Source: Bacteroidia bacterium
GTDB taxonomy: Bacteria; Bacteroidota; Bacteroidia; Cytophagales; Flammeovirgaceae
NCBI GenBank assembly: GCA_030425505.1
Contig: JAUIAB010000004.1
Location: 82,760 to 146,759, forward strand
DNA: 64,000 nucleotides
Reading direction: 5' to 3'
Shown: positions 53,152 to 61,518 of the stretch, piece after piece
Numbering within the stretch: the stretch's first letter is position 1
Layout: each line of letters opens with the position of its first letter
Position numbers and translations under genes: made by a program
Notes under the pieces: generated by a model
What the model was told of the DNA's origin: nothing
Databases searched by the model: none
The model's input: the letters and a program-made list of their open reading frames with translations, nothing else

Positions 53152-53165
53152 GTGACTCAAGTCAC
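53152..53165. promoter_or_regulatory. Palindrome before the sigma operon
   Basis: GTGACT-CA-AGTCAC is a perfect inverted repeat 22 bp before the first ATG of the sigma operon (53129). Its size and place fit a dimeric regulator site or a short leader hairpin. No matching copy was seen elsewhere in the window. Confidence 0.35.
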
Positions 53166-53246
53166 AGAAATATTACACCCTCACTAAATATTTTTTCGAA
53201 ATATAGATCTGACTTGTGAATTTATCCTAACTTCTAGCCATTTGCG

Positions 53247-53762
53247 CTAGGAGTCTAGCTTTTGTAATAAGTTACTTTCCAGCTTTTTTACAGATAAGTT
53301 GTCAGAACAGTTATTGAGCAGTTCAAATACTGTTTTATTATGGACAGGGTGCATAAAACCTGGTGCTACCTCTGCAAGGGGTTCTAGGACAAATCTGCGA
53401 GATGCTATCTGTTTGTGTGGAATTGAAACTTCGGGAGACTCTATGATCTCTTGATTGAAGAAGATTATATCAATATCTATTAATCTGGAAGCCCATTTTT
53501 TTTCGCGGGTTCTTCCGAGCTTTTCTTCGATTTTTTTTATGTAAAAAAATATTTTGCAGTAGTCTAAAGAGGTTTTTACAACAAGAATTTGATTTAAAAA
53601 TAATGGCTGATCTTCTATACCCCAAGATGCAGTTTCGTATATAGAAGACTCTTTCTCTATTCTGCCTATATATTCTTCTATTTTCCCCTTGCTATTAATA
53701 AGTATGTTTTCTCTATCACCGAGGTTGCTCCCCAATTGAAGGTATACTACATTCTCACTCAT
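53247..53762 (-). CDS. folK: 2-amino-4-hydroxy-6-hydroxymethyldihydropteridine diphosphokinase
   Basis: A 171-residue HPPK. The signature is intact: VYLQLGSNLGDRENILINSK at the N-terminus, YETASWGIEDQPLFLNQILV, then EEKLGRTREKKWASRLIDID with the catalytic arginines and the DIDI metal-binding aspartates, and IPHKQIASRRFVLEPLAEVA. It transfers pyrophosphate from ATP to the pterin in folate synthesis. Length is typical. The DUF2490 gene ends 16 bp upstream on the same strand. Confidence 0.95.
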   Translation of the reverse strand: MSENVVYLQLGSNLGDRENILINSKGKIEEYIGRIEKESSIYETASWGIEDQPLFLNQILVVKTSLDYCKIFFYIKKIEEKLGRTREKKWASRLIDIDIIFFNQEIIESPEVSIPHKQIASRRFVLEPLAEVAPGFMHPVHNKTVFELLNNCSDNLSVKKLESNLLQKLDS

Positions 53763-53778
53763 TTACTGATGATCTAAA

Positions 53779-54597
53779 CTAGTAGCCATAAAATAAAGAA
53801 GAAGGATTCGTCGTTTTGCTAGATTTTTTTATAGCGTAACTCAACCCAAAGCCTAATATTGGAGTGACCTTATTATAGTTTCTCTCTGGTTTAGGCGGCT
53901 CAATTTGATTTCCTTCCGCATCAAATCTACCTTGAGTTGCTATCAGCTTCAAGTAGTTCGTTTCTTTCATTAAAAATATCTCTAAATCCAACTTTTCAGT
54001 TAAAGGATATTTTGCTCCTAAGAACCATCTTGTTTTATCTATTCGTCTACTTTGGCTAGCTCTTGCCTCTCCTTGGTTTCTAAATATTCTATAATCCATA
54101 TGCAAAGTCAGTAGTTTATCACCAAGGCTTAACTCTTTGGCTAAAGAAACTAATAGTGACCAGCGATAGTAGTCTGGGGTATTTCCAATAGTTTCAAAGT
54201 AATTAAAGCTTTCTATCCCTACTTCTTTGTAAAAGGATAACCCCAAAAACTCTCCTCGATGTGCTATCCAGCCTTTAGGCACTATTATATTAGTAGTTCT
54301 CTCATCTGCTACTCTAGCAGATGCTCCTAAAAGCCATCCTTTCTGCATATAATACTCTCCTCCTAATGTATACTGCCCCCTGTAGAAAGGAATACTTGAA
54401 GATAGTTCTGTGTATAGTTCTTCACTACTATATCTTAGCTGTACATCTGCTATAAATCTAAAGTTTTCATTAGGAGAGTAGTACTGCCCCTGTAAATAAC
54501 TCCAGACAGAAATACTTTCTCTAAATTTTTCTAAAGTCTGTGCATTGGTTACCTTAAAGCAAACCAAAAGGCTAAATAGTAAAACTATTTTCTTCAT
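53779..54597 (-). CDS. DUF2490 family outer-membrane-type protein
   Basis: A 272-residue exported protein. The signal peptide is MKKIVLLFSLLVCFKVTNAQ. The rest is made of alternating strands (FRFIADVQLRYSSEELYTEL, WLLGASARVADERTTNII, LDLEIFLMKETNYLKLIA) and ends with aromatic Phe-Tyr-Gly-Tyr, typical of small outer-membrane barrels in the DUF2490 family. Function is unknown. The start at 54597 is chosen because it gives a standard signal peptide; the longer frame adds 17 residues read from the 95-bp repeat. Confidence 0.7.
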   Translation of the reverse strand: MKKIVLLFSLLVCFKVTNAQTLEKFRESISVWSYLQGQYYSPNENFRFIADVQLRYSSEELYTELSSSIPFYRGQYTLGGEYYMQKGWLLGASARVADERTTNIIVPKGWIAHRGEFLGLSFYKEVGIESFNYFETIGNTPDYYRWSLLVSLAKELSLGDKLLTLHMDYRIFRNQGEARASQSRRIDKTRWFLGAKYPLTEKLDLEIFLMKETNYLKLIATQGRFDAEGNQIEPPKPERNYNKVTPILGFGLSYAIKKSSKTTNPSSLFYGY

Positions 54598-54599
54598 CC

Positions 54600-54694
54600 G
54601 TTTAAAATTTGTGCCCTGTCTAGTTTGTTTGGCAAATATCTTAATCATTGCTTCGTGTATGCCTCAATTTTAAGCCAGACATGGTCTGTTCATT
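54600..54694 (-). repeat. ~95-bp leader-like intergenic repeat, copy 3 of 3
   Basis: It matches 938-1033 and 41142-41236. It fills the gap between yicC and the DUF2490 gene, starting 2 bp before the DUF2490 ATG and touching the yicC stop. The conserved AGACATGGTCT inverted repeat is near 54677-54687. Confidence 0.75.
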
Positions 54695-55568
54695 ATAAAA
54701 TATTGGAAGTTTGTTCTTTTATTTTTTCTAGTTCATCTTTCATAAGTACTACATTTTTCTGAATAGCTGCATCGTTTGCTTTTGCTCCTATTGTATTCAT
54801 TTCTCTTCCCATCTCTTGGGTGATGAAAGAAAGCTTTTTACCTATAGCCTCTTTAGAGTGTAGTGTTTCCAAAAAATGATCTATGTGCTTACTCAACCTA
54901 ACTTTTTCTTCGGAAATGTCTAGTTTTTCTAAATAATAAATCATTTCCTGTTCAAAACGGTTTTGATCTATCTTTAAATCTTCTTTAACGGATTTTAACT
55001 GGTTATCCATCCTTTTTCTTACGTTTTCTATTCTCTTAGGATCTAATTCTCCTATCTCCGAGATTACTTTTTTTATTTTCTCAACACAGTTTAGCAAATG
55101 TGCTTCCAGGGCTTTACCTTCAGTAAGCCTAAAATCACTACAGTAACCTAGCGCTTCTTCTATTGTTTTTTTAATTGTCCCCCAACTTTGTTCTTCAAAT
55201 AGCTTTTCCTCACGAGAAGTATAAACTTCAGGGAGACCTAAAACCAACCTCAGTACATCAGTATTTTCTTCTAATTGGTTGTTTAAGCCTTTAATCTCTT
55301 TATAGTATGCATCAAAAAGCTCTCTATTGAGGGCTTTTTTTAGTGTTTCCTCAGACTTAGGTTTTACTTCAATAGATGCATAAACTTTCCCCCTTACTAA
55401 ACTCTTTGAAATTAAATTTCTAATTTCTATTTCTTTATCTGCTATTATACTACTTGTTCGCATGCTTATGTCTAAACCTTTGGAGTTCAAAGATTTAATC
55501 ATAACGGAGACACTAAACTCTTCTCCATCGTATACTGCACTGCCATATCCTGTCATCGAACTTATCAT
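54693..55568 (-). CDS. YicC/YloC family endoribonuclease
   Basis: A 291-residue protein with the typical start MISSMTGYGSAVYDGEEFSV and LNSKGLDISMRTSSIIADKE. A helical middle (RIENVRKRMDNQLKSVKEDL) precedes the conserved C-terminal block EKVRLSKHIDHFLETLHSKE, IGKKLSFITQEMGREMNTIG and AKANDAAIQKNVVLMKDELE. YicC proteins were shown to be endoribonucleases acting on small RNA in E. coli. In many bacteria gmk follows; here the DUF2490 gene does, with the 95-bp repeat between. Confidence 0.93.
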   Translation of the reverse strand: MISSMTGYGSAVYDGEEFSVSVMIKSLNSKGLDISMRTSSIIADKEIEIRNLISKSLVRGKVYASIEVKPKSEETLKKALNRELFDAYYKEIKGLNNQLEENTDVLRLVLGLPEVYTSREEKLFEEQSWGTIKKTIEEALGYCSDFRLTEGKALEAHLLNCVEKIKKVISEIGELDPKRIENVRKRMDNQLKSVKEDLKIDQNRFEQEMIYYLEKLDISEEKVRLSKHIDHFLETLHSKEAIGKKLSFITQEMGREMNTIGAKANDAAIQKNVVLMKDELEKIKEQTSNIL

Positions 55569-55755
55569 AAGCTGTTATTTTTTTAAAGCAATATACTTAC
55601 TTTTAATAAGGATCTCCTCCAGTTAGACCCAAGTCAATACTTTACATTTATAGCACATAAACAAATTTGAGGTACTTTTATTAAATAAAGTGTAGAACCT
55701 TATTCTTAATCAAATTTTGTATTTTTCACTTTCTTTTAAATTAAGATCTTTAGTT

Positions 55756-57378
55756 ATGCCTCAGCTAAGTCAAATTAGTCAAGAAATAGAAAGAGAACTC
55801 ACTTTATTTGAACATTTTGCAGATTATATTTCAAGTGTTCATTGGGTTTTTTATTTCATTTTATTTTTTATTGTTTTTCTCATTATAGTTGCCATAAGAG
55901 ATATTACCAATAAGAGCCAAACGATCAAGCATAACTTCCCTGTAGTTGGTCATTTAAGGTATTTGCTAGAAAAAATAGGCCCTGAGCTTAGGCAGTATAT
56001 TGTTGCTAATAATAGAGAGGAGTTACCTTTTAATAGAAGTGAACGATCGTGGGTATATGCTTCTTCTAAAAAACAAAATAATTATCATGGCTTTGGTACA
56101 GATAAAGATCTACATGACCCTGGACATATCTTTGTTAACCCTAGCCTTTTTCCTTTTGTAATTAAAAAAGATCATATTAATCATATTCACAATGATCCTT
56201 ATTTTCTACCTTCTGCCAAGGTGATAGGATTAGCCAAAAATAGGAAAAGACCCTATCGACCTTATTCCATTATTAATATCTCTGCTATGAGCTTTGGTTC
56301 TTTGTCTGCAAGAGCGGTAGAAGCTTTGAATAAAGGGGCAAAAATGGCTGGATGCTATCACAACACTGGTGAGGGAAGCTTATCTACTTATCATCAGTTT
56401 GGGTCTGATGTTATTTTCCATTTTGGCACTAACTATTTTGGATGTAGGAATAAAGATGGAAGCTTTTCTATGGAAAAGTTAATGCGTCTGGTTGAAAAAT
56501 TTCCCTTTATTCGTGCGATTGAAGTCAAATTATCTCAAGGTGCAAAGCCTGGTAAAGGGGGAGTGTTACCAGCGAGCAAAATCACTAAAGAAATATCTAA
56601 AATAAGAGATGTCCCCATGGGTGAAGATGTTATTTCTCCAGCTTATCATTCTGCATTTAGTAATGTAAAAGAGCTTATTGATTTTGTAGAAGATATTGCT
56701 AATAATACAGGTCTACCTGTAGGCATAAAAGCTGCTGTAGGTAAGTTGGAGCTATGGAAAGAACTAGCAGACTTAATGGCTAAGGAAAATAGAGGTCCTG
56801 ATTTTATTACTATTGATGGTGGAGAAGGTGGTACTGGAGCTGCCCCCATATCTTTTGCCGATCATGTTTCCCTGCCCTTTGTTTATGCTTTCAAAAATGT
56901 TTACAGCATTTTTTCTAAAAGAAATATCACGGATAAAATTGTATTTATTGCTGCTGGGAAATTAGGTTTCCCAGCAAGAGCTTTAAAAGCTATTGCCATG
57001 GGTGCTGATTTGATTAATGTTGCAAGAGAAGCGATGCTATCTATTGGTTGTATACAGGCTCAGGTTTGCCATACCAATACCTGCCCTGCTGGTATTGCTA
57101 CGCAAAATAAGTGGCTTCAAAGCGGTTTGAATATTAAAAACAAGTCGGATCGGTTTTATAATTATGTAAAAACCTTTAGGAAAGAGCTTCTGGAAATAAC
57201 GCATGCATGCGGATACGAACACCCTTGCCAAATGACTATGGAAGATGTAGATGTAAGTATGGGAGACAACAACCAAACCCAAACTCTAAAGGGAGCTTTT
57301 GGCTACGACAAAAAGCCAGTTCACTTCGAAAGCATGATTTCATTAAAGGAATGTCAATATTTAGGAGGTAAAAGTTAA
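55756..57378 (+). CDS. FMN-binding glutamate synthase family protein
   Basis: A 540-residue protein. One membrane helix (~residues 30-50, VHWVFYFILFFIVFLIIVAI) anchors a glutamate-synthase-like TIM barrel. Motifs include INISAMSFGSLSARAVEALN, YHNTGEGSLSTYH, EVKLSQGAKPGKGGVLPASK, FITIDGGEGGTGAAP and the iron-sulfur cysteines in GCIQAQVCHTNTCPAGIATQ. The glutaminase domain of GltB is absent, so it is not a full glutamate synthase. The family is of uncertain substrate. The ATG at 55756 is preferred to a TTG at 55717. Confidence 0.88.
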   Translation: MPQLSQISQEIERELTLFEHFADYISSVHWVFYFILFFIVFLIIVAIRDITNKSQTIKHNFPVVGHLRYLLEKIGPELRQYIVANNREELPFNRSERSWVYASSKKQNNYHGFGTDKDLHDPGHIFVNPSLFPFVIKKDHINHIHNDPYFLPSAKVIGLAKNRKRPYRPYSIINISAMSFGSLSARAVEALNKGAKMAGCYHNTGEGSLSTYHQFGSDVIFHFGTNYFGCRNKDGSFSMEKLMRLVEKFPFIRAIEVKLSQGAKPGKGGVLPASKITKEISKIRDVPMGEDVISPAYHSAFSNVKELIDFVEDIANNTGLPVGIKAAVGKLELWKELADLMAKENRGPDFITIDGGEGGTGAAPISFADHVSLPFVYAFKNVYSIFSKRNITDKIVFIAAGKLGFPARALKAIAMGADLINVAREAMLSIGCIQAQVCHTNTCPAGIATQNKWLQSGLNIKNKSDRFYNYVKTFRKELLEITHACGYEHPCQMTMEDVDVSMGDNNQTQTLKGAFGYDKKPVHFESMISLKECQYLGGKS

Positions 57379-57497
57379 TAAGTGTGTAATTTTGGTTTAA
57401 ATTTTACGTTTTATTTTTAGAAATCATCTAATGCCTTTTTTTAGGGCAAGTTCTACTTTTTTCTGATTAATTTGAACTTAATTTTCTTTATCAGAGT

Positions 57498-57513
57498 ACA
57501 ATACTTGTATTGT
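57498..57513. promoter_or_regulatory. Palindrome before the SPOR-like protein gene
   Basis: ACAATAC-TT-GTATTGT is a perfect 16-bp palindrome 44 bp before the ATG at 57558. It may be an operator for a dimeric regulator. The 179-bp gap around it is AT-rich. Confidence 0.35.
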
Positions 57514-57557
57514 GCGTTTATTTTATCGATTTTTGTTTATTATAATAGGTAATACCT

Positions 57558-58685
57558 ATGAAAAACATAATTACATTATTTATCTCTCTTGCAGTCTTAT
57601 TCAGCAGCTCTTTGATGGCTCAAGATAATGATTCTACTCAGACTGAGTCTGCCGATAAGATTTATACTTTTGAGAGGTTATCTCAGGAAAGTGTGCAAGT
57701 GATTAGCTCTCCTTTACCTTCTATACCAAAAGAGGTTGGAGATACTTCATTCACTATTTACGAAGGTGCAAGTGTTCCTCTCAAATACTTTTTTGTCCAT
57801 GGTGCTGAGTATGATAATATTTTCAATCCTCATCCTACTGGTATTTTTATTGGAGAGGAAAAGTTTGTAATGTTTTGTGATCAGGAGAAAGCAGTTCAGC
57901 AACCTGTCAATATGTTTTTAGATATCAAGGAGTTCTTTTATCTGGGAAAAACATACCTGGCTTTTATCAGCCTTTGGGAGAACTGTGATGGTGCTACTTG
58001 TAGGTATAGGTGCTATAATTTATTTGATATTACAGATACAAAGGATATCAAGCAATATTCTTTTAATAGCATTTACGATGGTCTAGCTTCTATTGGTGAG
58101 TTTAATAATGATGGTCTTATCGACTTTTTAAGAGCTGCTCCGAAAGCCCCAAAATCTGCTTTTGAAGACGGCACAGAAGAAAATTATTATTATATAACCG
58201 CTTACACGATCAAAGAAGGAAAGTCTATTCAGCTGCATAATGATGACAAAAGCAATTATTACCTTTATTGTTATGGAGATGATATGTTGCAGCAGTTTGA
58301 GATTTTACAAGCAGATTGGTTTTATACTATTATTGACTCAAGTGGAAATGTAGCTCCTAAAAAGCCTTATTTTGCCCCATATGTTTCTTTTGACCCTTAC
58401 GAATCTTATCTGTATGATGCTCAAGGGTTTAGAATGGAGAAAAAGAGATATTCTATTCATATTGCCACCTTGGGTGATGTAGAAGGAGCTGTTGAAGAAT
58501 CTCAAGCTATTGCAGAGATGATGGGAGCAGGTGTTTACATTATGCCTGACCAATACAGTGGAGATATTTCATTTAGAATTATGGCAGGGAATTTCCTTAG
58601 TAAGGAACCGGCTTTAAACTTTCAAAAGAAACTAAATGACTATGGAATAGAAGGAGAGCTTTTTGATTTTAGAAAAAGCTGGTAA
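57558..58685 (+). CDS. Secreted protein with C-terminal SPOR-like domain
   Basis: A 375-residue exported protein with signal peptide MKNIITLFISLAVLFSSSLM-AQ. Residues ~25-290 form a domain that I do not recognise, with aromatic strands and four cysteines clustered in WENCDGATCRYRCYNLFD plus one in MFCDQEK. Residues ~297-370 read YSIHIATLGDVEGAVEESQA, FRIMAGNFLSKEPALNFQKK and LNDYGIEGELFDF, the beta-alpha-beta pattern of SPOR domains that bind denuded peptidoglycan. The ribE gene follows 12 bp downstream. Confidence 0.65.
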   Translation: MKNIITLFISLAVLFSSSLMAQDNDSTQTESADKIYTFERLSQESVQVISSPLPSIPKEVGDTSFTIYEGASVPLKYFFVHGAEYDNIFNPHPTGIFIGEEKFVMFCDQEKAVQQPVNMFLDIKEFFYLGKTYLAFISLWENCDGATCRYRCYNLFDITDTKDIKQYSFNSIYDGLASIGEFNNDGLIDFLRAAPKAPKSAFEDGTEENYYYITAYTIKEGKSIQLHNDDKSNYYLYCYGDDMLQQFEILQADWFYTIIDSSGNVAPKKPYFAPYVSFDPYESYLYDAQGFRMEKKRYSIHIATLGDVEGAVEESQAIAEMMGAGVYIMPDQYSGDISFRIMAGNFLSKEPALNFQKKLNDYGIEGELFDFRKSW

Positions 58686-58697
58686 GTCTTTTTACAG

Positions 58698-59315
58698 ATG
58701 TTTACTGGAATTATTGAATGTTTGGGCGAGGTTGTTGACATTTCTTTTGACCAAAGTAATATTACATTTGGAATAAAATCTTCCATTTCTTCTCAATTAA
58801 AAATTGACCAAAGTGTAGCGCACGATGGGGTTTGTTTAACCGTAATCAAAGTAGTTAGCGATGTGCATTATGTAACAGCCATTGCAGAGACTCTTCAAAG
58901 AACTTCTCTTAAAAACTGGAAGAAAGGCTTTCTGGTTAACCTAGAAAGATGTATGCCAGCTAGTGGTAGGTTTGATGGTCATATTGTGCAAGGTCATGTT
59001 GACTGTATTGGTACATGCGAGAAAATGGAAAACCACTCTGGAAGCTGGAAGTTTTTTTTCAAATATCAACCATCAAAAAGTAACATTACTGTAGAGAAAG
59101 GATCTATTACGATCAATGGCGTTAGTTTAACTGTTGTTGATTCTACTAATGATTCTTTTAGTGTAGCTATTATTCCTTATACATGTAAGCACACTAATTT
59201 TCACCTGTTGAAAGAAGGCTCTGTGGTAAATCTTGAGTTTGATATTGTCGGAAAGTATATTGCAAAGCTTTGTAAGACTCACATAGAACCTATGAGACCA
59301 TTTCTTGACAAATAA
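58698..59315 (+). CDS. ribE: Riboflavin synthase alpha subunit
   Basis: A 205-residue enzyme with two lumazine-binding barrels. It starts MFTGIIECLGEVVDI, with VAHDGVCLTVIKV, AETLQRTSLKNWKKGFLVNL and FDGHIVQGHVDCIGTCEKM in the first barrel, and GSITINGVSLTVVDSTND and EFDIVGKYIAKL in the second. It dismutates two lumazines to riboflavin. No FMN riboswitch is visible, as it is the second gene after the SPOR-like protein gene. Length is typical. Confidence 0.94.
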   Translation: MFTGIIECLGEVVDISFDQSNITFGIKSSISSQLKIDQSVAHDGVCLTVIKVVSDVHYVTAIAETLQRTSLKNWKKGFLVNLERCMPASGRFDGHIVQGHVDCIGTCEKMENHSGSWKFFFKYQPSKSNITVEKGSITINGVSLTVVDSTNDSFSVAIIPYTCKHTNFHLLKEGSVVNLEFDIVGKYIAKLCKTHIEPMRPFLDK

Positions 59316-59380
59316 CTGCTAGCATTCTGATATCGAAAACATAATCTTTTGTAAAAAACCTAACAACTGTATATAACTAG

Positions 59381-59779
59381 ATGCTTTATAATAATACTAT
59401 TTCAGCACTTTTCATTTTTACTTTACTTTTATTATTGGCTTCTTGTAAGAAAAATTGGCAAGAAAAGTTTTCCGGTTTTGATAGCGATGCATGGAAAGTA
59501 GATAAAAATGGATGCAAGTCTATACGACTTGGCACAGACTCTTCATTTATGAACTTATATAGAGCCCACTTGATTGGGTTAAGCGATAATGAACTTAGAA
59601 TTTTACTAGGAAAACCCGAAAGGATTCAACTTTTTGAAAGAGGTCAGTCGTTTTATTATTACTATTTTCAGCCTGGAAAACAGTGCGACAGCTTGGCTTA
59701 TAATAATTATGGGGCTGCTTACGAAATCAGAATTAACTCTCTTGATTTGGTTTCTGAGGTGAGTAAGAAGTTTTTTTGA
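59381..59779 (+). CDS. Small lipoprotein, BamE/SmpA-like
   Basis: A 132-residue predicted lipoprotein: MLYNNTISALFIFTLLLLLA ending in SC gives a lipobox at Cys22. The mature part contains LIGLSDNELRILLGKPERIQ followed by a YYYYFQPG strand, resembling the GMTxxeVxxlLGxP turn and strand of BamE/OmlA folds. Membership in that fold is inference. A ~65-bp gap separates it from ribE. The next gene also encodes a small lipoprotein. Confidence 0.6.
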   Translation: MLYNNTISALFIFTLLLLLASCKKNWQEKFSGFDSDAWKVDKNGCKSIRLGTDSSFMNLYRAHLIGLSDNELRILLGKPERIQLFERGQSFYYYYFQPGKQCDSLAYNNYGAAYEIRINSLDLVSEVSKKFF

Positions 59780-59840
59780 GATCCTCTTTGCTCTTTGGTT
59801 CTCTCTATTTAATTCTAGTTATAAAGTTATCAGCAAAGAA

Positions 59841-59848
59841 TAACTTTG
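59841..59848 (+). promoter_or_regulatory. -7 promoter element of the 209-aa lipoprotein gene
   Basis: TAACTTTG matches TAnnTTTG and lies 52 bp before the ATG at 59900. It overlaps a possible TTG start at 59846, which makes that longer start unlikely. Confidence 0.45.
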
Positions 59849-59899
59849 CGCAAACTGATTAGTCTTTTTACTATAACTATTTCTACTTATTATTTATAT

Positions 59900-60529
59900 A
59901 TGAAAATATTAAGGCTTAGATACTTACTTCTATGCGGTGTGTTACTTACCCAGTCTTGTAAAAGCACAAAAACTGCACTCAAAAATAATTATGCTTTTTT
60001 CTTTCAAGATGGAAAGAAAACTACCTTGAAAGAAAACTATCAAACAGTTAAGATTAATAAAGGAAAGTTTTCATTAAGGTTTTACAACAAAAGATATAGT
60101 TTTAATAAAAAAAAACCATACTACGCTCAATCAGCTACATACGCTGCCCAGGCTGCAGCATTTGTAAACGAATTTGAACTCGAAAATGTAAAAGTTGGGA
60201 TGCAGGTCTCAGATGTGCCCTTTTTTGCCTTTGGATCTGGGATGGCAACAGGCATAAACGGAAAGTATGAATCTTTAGCATTCAATAGTTATGGGCATCA
60301 TTATTTGATGTACGAGAATCAGGATAGCAAGAGAGTTAACTTAATTGATACTTATGGGGATTATCTTGAATTAGAATTTGAAATAAATGGGTTTAACTAT
60401 GACAGAGTAGAAGTCAAAATTGAAGACTTTGACTTTGATGAGTTTTATATAGTTCTTTTTATCGACTCTAACCTAAATAAAATAATTGATGAAAATGAGT
60501 TAAAAAAGATTGAGGTAAGGTTCAATTAA
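59900..60529 (+). CDS. Lipoprotein of unknown function, 209 aa
   Basis: MKILRLRYLLLCGVLLTQSC is a lipoprotein signal with Cys20. No family is recognised. The mature protein has SATYAAQAAAFVNEFELENV near residue 80, a glycine-rich FFAFGSGMATGINGKYESL, and a C-terminal stretch IVLFIDSNLNKIIDENELKK that resembles a calcium-binding DxNxxxxxDExE loop. The ATG at 59900 is chosen because it gives the signal peptide. It is convergent with the DUF4384 gene, 7 bp away. Confidence 0.6.
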   Translation: MKILRLRYLLLCGVLLTQSCKSTKTALKNNYAFFFQDGKKTTLKENYQTVKINKGKFSLRFYNKRYSFNKKKPYYAQSATYAAQAAAFVNEFELENVKVGMQVSDVPFFAFGSGMATGINGKYESLAFNSYGHHYLMYENQDSKRVNLIDTYGDYLELEFEINGFNYDRVEVKIEDFDFDEFYIVLFIDSNLNKIIDENELKKIEVRFN

Positions 60530-60536
60530 GGCTATT

Positions 60537-61454
60537 TTACTTTTTTACATTTATATAAAGGACTTCTTCCTGTAAAGTTTCATCTACAGATTTATTATCG
60601 GATAGCCATTTTTGGAAGTCAGCAGGACTTAGGTACTTGATCCCATTTTCTTGTTCTAATATTGGCTTTTTAAAGTGCTTTTCTGAGAACAGAATATATA
60701 CTCTATTGAAAATTCTATCTCTACCCATAGTTGTTAACACAAGTTCATCTATGTCTCGTAATGTTGTACCCTTGAAGTAATTCCCATATTTGGTAGAAAA
60801 TAAAATGTACTCTTTATCTGCTTCTACTGGCACTGAATTGTCGTAATCTCCCCACATAGAAGTATAAGGAAAAAGTCTATACACTTTGTCACCTTCTTGC
60901 ATAAAAATATTGACAAATCCCTTTACAGGAGTTTTGAACTGAAGGTATAGCTGATCGTTTTCTTCAAAATTTGTTGTTTCGCATTTTTCAGGTTCATCGC
61001 ATTTTAGTGTCTTTGCTTCAAAAGCTACTTTGGCGGACTTTATCTCTCTGCCTTTTCCTATTATATCGCATTGTATCCACAGTTTTTTTTCACCAGGTCT
61101 ATCATCTAGTACCCATTTTACATTTTTGTCTATTGTTTTTACCCACTCGCCTTTTACTTCAGAAAAAGAAAGAGAAGAAAAATCTGTTGTACTTTTAGTT
61201 TCTCCATTTGCATTTTTATTGGTCAAAGAGAGATCTGTTCCTTGACGAACAAAGGTTCCAAATTTTTTAGCTAGGGCATCAATTTGAGCTTGTTGCACTA
61301 TCATTGCTTTTAACTCTCCAATGCAATGCGAATCTTCTACTTGCATTTTGGCCGAACCTTTTACTTTTTCTGTTTTTTGAGCAAATACTGTTGTAGCAAC
61401 TAAATAAGCTGCGAGTAATAAAAGTATTTTTGGAGTGCATTTTTTTTTCAACAT
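60537..61454 (-). CDS. Exported DUF4384 protein
   Basis: A 305-residue protein with signal peptide ILLLLAAYLVATTVFAQ. Residues ~30-145 form an N-terminal domain (AQIDALAKKFGTFVRQGTDL) like those in LPP20- or FlgT-type lipoproteins. Residues ~165-265 are a DUF4384 domain: NDQLYLQFKTPVKGFVNIFM, YRLFPYTSMWGDYDNSVPVE and ADKEYILFSTKYG. DUF4384 occurs in exported proteins and beside kinases in many phyla; its role is unclear. It lies 64 bp downstream of the acyl-CoA reductase gene. Confidence 0.75.
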   Translation of the reverse strand: MLKKKCTPKILLLLAAYLVATTVFAQKTEKVKGSAKMQVEDSHCIGELKAMIVQQAQIDALAKKFGTFVRQGTDLSLTNKNANGETKSTTDFSSLSFSEVKGEWVKTIDKNVKWVLDDRPGEKKLWIQCDIIGKGREIKSAKVAFEAKTLKCDEPEKCETTNFEENDQLYLQFKTPVKGFVNIFMQEGDKVYRLFPYTSMWGDYDNSVPVEADKEYILFSTKYGNYFKGTTLRDIDELVLTTMGRDRIFNRVYILFSEKHFKKPILEQENGIKYLSPADFQKWLSDNKSVDETLQEEVLYINVKK

Positions 61455-61518
61455 AGACTTCTTGTTTCCTCTAAAATTAATAACGATTATTTTGAGTTAT
61501 TTATTTTGAATAATTCCA

